NCBI GenBank assembly: GCA_015662065.1
Contig: DQUX01000032.1
Location: 1-13,595 of the forward strand
Source: Anaerolineales bacterium
GTDB taxonomy: Bacteria; Chloroflexota; Anaerolineae; B4-G1; DUEL01
Direction: 5' to 3'
Length of the DNA stretch: 13,595 nucleotides
Made by a program: the position numbers and the translations under genes. The notes beneath the pieces are model-generated. The model ran no database searches. It saw only the letters and a list, made by a program, of their open reading frames with translations, and was not told where the DNA came from. Positions 7,035 to 12,457 of the stretch are shown piece by piece. Positions within the stretch are counted from its first letter, which is position 1. Every line of letters begins with the position of its first letter.

Positions 7035-8251
7035 CACTGCCGCGTTGGTTGCTGTGGCTCCTGGCCGCCCTTCTCTTCTTGGTCCTCGTAGCAGGCCAGA
7101 GCTGGGCCACCTACCGGCTCTTCACCTCCCGCTTCCCCGGCGGGAACGACTTCTACTCCCGCTGGGCCAACGGCTGCGCTCTCATCTGGACGGGGGAGAA
7201 CCCCTACTCCGACGCGGTCACCCTGCAGACGCAGATCGGTATGTACGGCCGGCCGGCCCGGCCCGGCGAGGACCTAGCCGCCTACTCCTACCCCCTCTAC
7301 GCGCTGTTCTTTTTCTGGCCGCTCTGTTTCATTCACACCTACCCGCTGGTCCAGGCCGTCTGGATGACCCTGATGCTCTACGCGCTGCTGGCGGGAGTCG
7401 TCCTGACGGCCCGGGTGGCCCGCTGGCGGCCGCCCGCCTGGCTGTGGGGCGTCACCCTGGTCTGGGCGGCGTTCAACTACCCCCACGCCCGCGCGCTGAT
7501 CCTGGGGCAGATGGCGACCCTGGTCTTCCTGGCGCTGGCGGCGGGGCTCTGGGCGCTGGACCGGAGGTGGGACGATCTGGCGGGGGCGCTGCTGGCGGTC
7601 ACCACCATCAAGCCACAGATGAGCTTCCTGCTGGTGCCCTGGGTGCTGTGGTGGGCCGCCTGGCGGAAGAGGTGGGGGGTGTGGCGGGGCTTCGGCCTGA
7701 CGATGGTTTTGTTGGTGGGGGGCTCCTTCCTGCTGGTGCCCACATGGGTGGGGGACTTCCTACAGGGCGTGCGCAACTACGACGTCGTGGCGGCCACCGA
7801 CTATCACTCGCTGACCTGGATCGTGGTGCGCTACTTCCTGGGGCTGGGGCCGGTGGTGGAGACGGTCGGCGTGGCGGCCTTCGCCCTCTACGGGCTGGCG
7901 GAGGCCTGGCGGGGACGGCGGGCGGGATGGGGCGGCTTCCTCTGGACGACAGGGCTGGTGCTGGTCCTGACCCACTTCATCGCCCCCCGTACTGCCACGA
8001 CCCACTACACGATGCTCTTGCCGCCGCTCTTCGCCTGGTTCGCCGGTCTGGAGGATCGCCTCGGCCACAGGGCAGGGCCGGTGGCGGCAGGGATCGAGGC
8101 CACGCTGCTGGTGGGCCAGTGGGTCATCTTCCTGGCGACTATCGAGGGCAACTACGAGACCGCTCCAGTATACCTCCCCTTCCCGGTGATGATGCTGATC
8201 GTACAGGTCGCCTCCCGGAGACAGGTCTGGCGGGAGGGTGAAGAGCGATGA
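7031..8251 (+). CDS. GT87 (DUF2029)-type membrane glycosyltransferase
   Basis: 406 residues from GTG 7031. The single N-terminal helix (about 5-25) leads to FPGGNDFYSRWANGCALIWTGENPYS (35-60 region), with D40 as the expected first-loop catalytic aspartate and the W-x(9)-G-x-NPY pattern of GT87. AAYSYPLYALFFFWP (84-97), ALILGQMATLVFLAL (Q160) and TTIKPQMSFLLVPW (K194-P195-Q196) are the other family landmarks. GT87 includes the actinobacterial polyprenyl-phosphomannose-dependent mannosyltransferases such as PimE, so this protein is likely a polyprenyl-phosphate-sugar-dependent transferase acting on the outer face of the membrane; the sugar is not known. The length fits the family. It ends with ATGA overlapping the next gene, implying translational coupling. 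No oddity noticed in sequence or composition. Confidence 0.88.
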   Translation: MTLPRWLLWLLAALLFLVLVAGQSWATYRLFTSRFPGGNDFYSRWANGCALIWTGENPYSDAVTLQTQIGMYGRPARPGEDLAAYSYPLYALFFFWPLCFIHTYPLVQAVWMTLMLYALLAGVVLTARVARWRPPAWLWGVTLVWAAFNYPHARALILGQMATLVFLALAAGLWALDRRWDDLAGALLAVTTIKPQMSFLLVPWVLWWAAWRKRWGVWRGFGLTMVLLVGGSFLLVPTWVGDFLQGVRNYDVVAATDYHSLTWIVVRYFLGLGPVVETVGVAAFALYGLAEAWRGRRAGWGGFLWTTGLVLVLTHFIAPRTATTHYTMLLPPLFAWFAGLEDRLGHRAGPVAAGIEATLLVGQWVIFLATIEGNYETAPVYLPFPVMMLIVQVASRRQVWREGEER

Positions 8252-9345
8252 GGCGGGCCCGCCCCTGGCAGATCGTCGCAGTCTGCGTGTTGATCTACGC
8301 GGGCGTGACGCTCGCCCGCCACGGCTGGGATCCGATGGCCTTCGTGATCGTCGGCGAGCGGTTCGATCCGGGAGTGCCCGGCGGATCGTTAGGGTACGAC
8401 GGGCAGTTCGCCTACCAGATCGCCCGCGACCCCGTGGGCGGCCGGTGCTACTTGGACGTGCCGTCCTACCGCTACCAGCGCATCCTCTACCCGCTGCTGG
8501 CCCGGCTGCTCTCCCTGGGCAAAGCCCCGCTGATTCCCTGGGTGCTCATCCTGATCAACGTGGTGGCCTTGCCCACGGGCACCGCGCTGACGGAAGCGAT
8601 CCTGGCAAAGCACGGCGTCAGCCGCTGGCACGCGCTGGCCTATGGCCTCTACATCGGGTTGCTGATGCCCGTGCGCCTCGATCTCACCGAGCCGCTGGCC
8701 TATATGCTGGTCCAAGCCGGGGTCCTGGCCTTCTCCCGCCAGCGGCTCCGGATGAGCGCACTCTGGTTCGCCCTGGCGGCGCTGACGCGGGAGACGACAC
8801 TGCTGTTCGCCCTGGCGTATATCCTCCACCTACTGAGCGTCCGTCGGTGGAGGGCCGCCTTTGGATGGGGCGGGGCTGTTGTGACCCCCTTCCTGACCTG
8901 GCAGATCCTGCTCTGGAGATGGTTGGGCAGTTGGGGGATAGGCTCCGGGGGAGCGCTTGCTACTTCCTTTGAGGTCATCCCCTTCCGCGGCTGGTGGGTG
9001 ATGGCGACGATGAACCCTTTGGCTTTCGCCATGATGTCCCTGCTGGTCGTTCCAATGGCGCTTTTGCCGGCCACGCTCTCGGCGCTGGTGGTGATGGGAG
9101 ATCTTCTCCGGGGAAGGAACACCCCCGCCGTATGGGCCCTTCTCCTCAACGCCGCCGTCTTCCCGTTCCTGCCGACTTCGAACGTACTGGACCCCCTGGG
9201 CCTATCCCGTACGACGGCGGGTCTGGTGACGGCTGTCCTGGACTTCGGCGCGGAGCAACGCCGCCAGCGGGCGCTGAACTACGCGCTCCTGTGGATCATC
9301 ACCCTGGTCTTTCTCTTCAACGACAGCTTCTTGCCGTGCAGTTAG
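8248..9345 (+). CDS. Polytopic membrane protein with YDGQF / YRYQRILYP motifs, probable glycopolymer-forming GT-C protein
   Basis: 365 residues; ATG 8248 overlaps the previous stop and has GGGAGGG at 8232-8238. A first helix (about 8-22) is followed by an outer loop with LGYDGQFAYQIARDP (48-62), CYLDVPSYRYQRILYPLLA (67-85) and IPWVLILINVVALP. DG-x-x-x-Y-x-IA followed by a YP motif recalls the catalytic loop of PIG-V-like GT-C enzymes. LTRET (179-183) is a typical GT-C inner motif. From memory it resembles a family labelled AZOBR_p60025-type cell surface glycopolymer formation protein; this could not be verified. The C-terminal third is less conserved in appearance and ends shortly after the last helix, with no outer domain. 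The role in surface glycan assembly is inferred from motifs and neighbours. Confidence 0.72.
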   Translation: MRRARPWQIVAVCVLIYAGVTLARHGWDPMAFVIVGERFDPGVPGGSLGYDGQFAYQIARDPVGGRCYLDVPSYRYQRILYPLLARLLSLGKAPLIPWVLILINVVALPTGTALTEAILAKHGVSRWHALAYGLYIGLLMPVRLDLTEPLAYMLVQAGVLAFSRQRLRMSALWFALAALTRETTLLFALAYILHLLSVRRWRAAFGWGGAVVTPFLTWQILLWRWLGSWGIGSGGALATSFEVIPFRGWWVMATMNPLAFAMMSLLVVPMALLPATLSALVVMGDLLRGRNTPAVWALLLNAAVFPFLPTSNVLDPLGLSRTTAGLVTAVLDFGAEQRRQRALNYALLWIITLVFLFNDSFLPCS

Positions 9346-9350
9346 GGAGG
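9346..9350 (+). promoter_or_regulatory. Ribosome binding site for the GTG start at 9357
   Basis: GGAGG lies in an 11-bp gap, within a GGGA-rich run starting at the stop codon of the previous gene, and ends 6 bases before GTG 9357. It supports GTG 9357 over the long upstream open frame that overlaps the previous gene. Confidence 0.6.
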
Positions 9351-9356
9351 GAGGGA

Positions 9357-10841
9357 GTGAACAAGCGGGCAGAACAGCGGACCGCTCCGCTGGTGGCGAT
9401 CCTGGGCCTGGGGTTACTCCTCCGGCTCATCGCCCTGCGCACACGGGGTATATGGTACGACGACGCTTTCAGCATCCTCCTCTCTCGTCGGGAGGTGACC
9501 CGCATCGTCGCCGGGACCGCGGCGGATACGATGCCTCCTCTCTACTATTTCCTGCTGCACGCGTGGATGGGGTTGGGAACGGGCATCCCAACGCTGCGCC
9601 TGCTCAACGTGCTGCTCAGCCTGGGGATCATAGCGTTGACCTACCGGGCAACCTTCTCCCTCCTCGAAAACCGCCGGGCTGCCCTGTGGGCCGCCCTCTT
9701 CGCCGCCGTCTCGCCGTTCCATATCTACCACGCCCAGGAACTGCGAATGTACGGCCTGCTGTGTGCGAACCTGCTCTTGTACCTCTATTTCTTTATCCGC
9801 ATCTACCTGCGCCTCGACCGGCAGGGCTGGTTCTCCTGGATCGGCCTGACCGTGGCGGGCGCACTGGCGATGTACAGCCACAACTTGGCTCTCTTCAGCC
9901 TCCTCGGCGCCGATTTCCTGCTTCTCCTCAAACGGCGCTGGCGGTTGCTGGGACGGCTCCTGCTCGCCCATGCGTTGTCCTTCCTCCTGGCGGCCCCCTG
10001 GCTGGTGATGGTGCCGGGGCAGGTGGCCAAGATCCAGCGGGCCTTCTGGACGCCTCGGCCGGGATTGTTGGAGCTGGTCCAGACGCTGGTCGTCTTCCAC
10101 ACCAACCTGCCCGTCCCCCGGTGGATGCTCCCCATCTCTCTGGCGGGGGCGATGCTGTTCCCCACGTTCGTGGTCTATGAACTGGTGCGCCGCAGGTGGC
10201 GTCATCTAGGGGTACAATTGCTGGCAGTGTTCAGCCTGCTCCCCCCAGCCCTGACGTTCGCTGCCTCCTACCTGATGCGGCCCCTGTTCGTGCCACGGGG
10301 GATCATTCTCTCCTCACTGACCTACTACATGCTGGGAGGGCACGTCGTCTCGGATCAGCACCGGCGTTGGACCCACGCGGTGCTGGCCTTGATCTTCGTC
10401 ATCCCGGCGTTGCTCGCCCTCCCCAGCCATTACACGTTCGACGAGTTCCCCCGCTCCCGCTTTGAGCAGGCTGCCGCGTTCCTGCGCGCGCACGTCCATC
10501 CGGGCGACGTCGTGCTCCACGACAACAAGCTGAGCTATTTTCCAATGCATTGCTACGCTCCAGAGCTGCCCCAAGTCTTCCTGCCCGATGAGCCAGGCTC
10601 CCACAACGACACCTTGGCACGGGCCTCGCAGGACGCGATGGCGGTCTGGCCGGTGAAGGACCTCCAGACAGGCACGGAAGGCGCACCCCGCCTCTGGTTC
10701 GTGTTCTTCACACGGGCTGTGGAGGAGTACGCGGCGATGGGAACCCCCCACCCGGTCCTCGCGGAGCTGAGGCAGGAGTGGCGACAGATGAACCAGGCGA
10801 CCTTCGGCGACCTGGAGGTGATCCTCTTTGAACGTCGTTAA
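9357..10841 (+). CDS. GT39-type membrane glycosyltransferase with DD first-loop motif
   Basis: 494 residues from GTG 9357. GIWYDDAFSILLSRRE (D35-D36) is the first outer loop; most GT39 enzymes have Asp-Glu here, this one has Asp-Asp, a variant also met in bacterial members. TMPPLYYFLLHAWMGLG (58-74) and FHIYHAQELRMYGLL (121-135) are classic GT39 signatures. MRPLFVPRGIILSS near R308-R314 takes the place of the usual R-Y-x-x-x-x-P helix. About eleven to twelve hydrophobic stretches precede a C-terminal outer domain (roughly 375-494) with FLRAHVHPGDVVLHDNK and a terminal LEVILFERR. It probably transfers a polyprenyl-phosphate-linked sugar to an outer acceptor. The TAA at 10839-10841 is followed in the same frame by a second stop at 10896 and then by the truncated remnant. 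Confidence 0.87.
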   Translation: MNKRAEQRTAPLVAILGLGLLLRLIALRTRGIWYDDAFSILLSRREVTRIVAGTAADTMPPLYYFLLHAWMGLGTGIPTLRLLNVLLSLGIIALTYRATFSLLENRRAALWAALFAAVSPFHIYHAQELRMYGLLCANLLLYLYFFIRIYLRLDRQGWFSWIGLTVAGALAMYSHNLALFSLLGADFLLLLKRRWRLLGRLLLAHALSFLLAAPWLVMVPGQVAKIQRAFWTPRPGLLELVQTLVVFHTNLPVPRWMLPISLAGAMLFPTFVVYELVRRRWRHLGVQLLAVFSLLPPALTFAASYLMRPLFVPRGIILSSLTYYMLGGHVVSDQHRRWTHAVLALIFVIPALLALPSHYTFDEFPRSRFEQAAAFLRAHVHPGDVVLHDNKLSYFPMHCYAPELPQVFLPDEPGSHNDTLARASQDAMAVWPVKDLQTGTEGAPRLWFVFFTRAVEEYAAMGTPHPVLAELRQEWRQMNQATFGDLEVILFERR

Positions 10842-10919
10842 TCGTTCGCCCTCCACCTGTTCCTGATGGGGGTCTTTATGTGGGAATACACCGGATGAAC
10901 CCCGCTCCGTGCGCCGGTC

Positions 10920-11291
10920 TTGTTCTGGTCCGCCGACCTGCTGGCCGGGGTGGAATGGTTGGGGGAAAACACGTCGTGGGAGGAGACGGTGCTGGCGGAG
11001 CTTGAGACCGGGAACCTGGTCCCGGCCCGCATCGGTCATCGGGTGGTGCTGGGCCACTGGATGGAGACGGTGGATTACGAGGGGAAGCGGGAGGCAGTGG
11101 CCCGATTCTACGAGGCCGAGACGCCCGACGGCGAGCGGCTGGCGCTGTTGGGGGAGTGGGGGGTGGGCTACGTATTTCACGGGCCTGGCGAGCGGGCGAT
11201 GGGCGGGTTCGACCCCCAGGCAGCGCCTTACCTGGAGCCGGTGTTACGGCGAGGGGAAGTGACTCTGTATCGCGTGGAGGGACGACCGTGA
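10920..11291 (+). pseudogene. Truncated C-terminal remnant of a GT-C-like membrane protein
   Basis: About 123 codons read as a soluble outer-domain tail: LLAGVEWLGENTSWEETVLA, TGNLVPARIGHRVVLGHWME, ETVDYEGKREAVARFYEAET, ALLGEWGVGYVFHGPGERAM and VTLYRVEGRP. The order (WL-ENT, TGN-x-x-PAR, GHWxET, K-x-x-V-x-x-FY, GV-YVFxGP-ER, LYRV) is that of the C-terminal domain in long Chloroflexota-type membrane proteins, whose first 400 or so residues are absent here. The frame is open only from 10899, after TGA 10896; there is no ATG and no ribosome binding site, and the first possible start is TTG 10920. Upstream, 10842-10895 in the same frame reads SFALHLFLMGVFMWEYTG, a plausible scrap of the last helix. 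It could still be translated by reinitiation as a small protein, since its stop overlaps the next start as GTGA. Confidence 0.7.
11276..11280 (+). promoter_or_regulatory. Ribosome binding site for the GTG start at 11288
   Basis: GGAGG ends 7 bases before GTG 11288, within the 3' end of the remnant. It favours GTG 11288 over the in-frame ATG at 11303, which would remove five residues. Confidence 0.55.
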
Positions 11292-12457
11292 GGCGGATTT
11301 GGATGAGGCTGTGGCGATGGGAGCCGCTTCGTCGCGGCATAACACTTTACCTGTTTGTGAGGGCCAGCCTGAGCCTGTGGGCCGCGGTGGTGTTGACACT
11401 CGTGCCGGCCGAGACCGGCCCGTCTGATCCGCCCCGCCCCTACCTTGGCATCGCCCCGGTGGATGGAGGACTGGCCGGATTGCTCCTGGGCCCCTGGCAG
11501 CGATTCGACACGTTGCACTACGTCTATGTGGCGACCCACGGGTATGAGGCTGGGACATCACATACTGTCTTCCCGCCTCTCTACCCTGCGCTTATTCGTG
11601 CTGTAGGCGGGTTGCTGGGCGGGCAGTATTTGTTGGCCGCGTTGCTCATATCCAATCTGAGCGCGGTAGGCTACCTTACCGTGTTTTTTGCGTTGGCCGA
11701 GCGAGAGGTTGGACCGGCGGCAGCCCGCAGAGCGCAGGTCTATGCGGCGCTTTACCCGTGGGCTTTTGTCTTGCTGGCTGGCTACAGCGAGTCGCTCTTT
11801 CTATTGCTGGCCGGACTATCCTTCTGGATGGCGCAGCGTGGGCGGGGATGGGCGGCCGGTCTGTGTGGTGCACTGGCGGCGTTGGTCCGTCTGCAAGGCG
11901 GTGCTCTGGCTCTGCCCCTCACGTTCGAGGCCCTGCGCCGGCGCAGATTCCGGCTCCGGCCACTGCGGATGGATCTCCTATGGCCGCTGCTTCCGGCGCT
12001 GGCTTCCGTTGGCTTCTTGCTTGGGCGGGCGTGGGCCGGCATCGAGCCGATTACCGTCACTTACAGCGCCCACTGGCGCCACGTCTCGGCTCCACCCTGG
12101 ATAGGAATGGCAGTGAATCTCCGCAATATACTGGACGGCGTGGCCCATCCCACAGATTACCTGGATTTCGCGGCCGCCTGGCTCGCCATCGCGCTGACAG
12201 TGGCCGCTTGGTGGCAGTTGCCGCCGGCCTACGCGCTATATGTGAGTGCGACGACCCTGTCCAATCTCTCCCATCTGCGCATGCCCCATCCGATGTGCAG
12301 CGTGGGGCGACATACGATGGAATTGTTTCCCGGATTATTTCTGCTAGGCAGACTGGGCGAGCGCAGTCCGCGGCTGAACCGGTTGACCCTCTGTCCCCCG
12401 ACGGCCCTGTTTATATACCTGAGCGCTCAGTTTGTGCTCTGGGGATGGGTGGGATGA
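11288..12457 (+). CDS. PIG-V/GT76-like membrane mannosyltransferase homologue
   Basis: 389 residues. The outer loop after the first helix contains WQRFDTLHYVYVATHGY (70-86) with D74, then TVFPPLYPALIRA (93-105). This is the W-x-R-x-D-x-x-x-Y-x-x-IA-x-x-GY plus FPLYP pattern of PIG-V, the eukaryotic enzyme adding the second mannose to GPI anchors, and its bacterial homologues. YPWAFVLLAGYSESLFLLLAG (156-176) and LAALVRLQGGALALP (196-210) are the other PIG-V landmarks. The late segment RMPHPMCSVGRHTMELFPGLFLLG matches the family's R-x-x-x-x-x-FP helix. The likely reaction is transfer of mannose or a similar sugar from a polyprenyl-phosphate donor to a lipid-linked or surface acceptor; no GPI system is implied in a bacterium. 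It starts in the stop of the remnant and ends as ATGA on the next gene. Confidence 0.87.
   Translation: MRRIWMRLWRWEPLRRGITLYLFVRASLSLWAAVVLTLVPAETGPSDPPRPYLGIAPVDGGLAGLLLGPWQRFDTLHYVYVATHGYEAGTSHTVFPPLYPALIRAVGGLLGGQYLLAALLISNLSAVGYLTVFFALAEREVGPAAARRAQVYAALYPWAFVLLAGYSESLFLLLAGLSFWMAQRGRGWAAGLCGALAALVRLQGGALALPLTFEALRRRRFRLRPLRMDLLWPLLPALASVGFLLGRAWAGIEPITVTYSAHWRHVSAPPWIGMAVNLRNILDGVAHPTDYLDFAAAWLAIALTVAAWWQLPPAYALYVSATTLSNLSHLRMPHPMCSVGRHTMELFPGLFLLGRLGERSPRLNRLTLCPPTALFIYLSAQFVLWGWVG

Noticed and set aside
7045..8241. Second long plus-strand open frame overlapping the GT87 gene
   Set aside because: Out-of-frame reading rich in Gly/Pro/Arg; the GT87 motifs are all in the other frame.
8994..9356. 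N-terminal extension of the GT39 gene at 9357
   Set aside because: The extension overlaps the end of the YDGQF gene in another frame and encodes non-membrane low-complexity sequence; GTG 9357 has a good ribosome binding site.
9414..11180. Minus-strand open frames opposite the GT39 gene at 9357 and the remnant
   Set aside because: Antisense shadows with biased composition and no recognisable domain; no minus-strand gene is supported anywhere.
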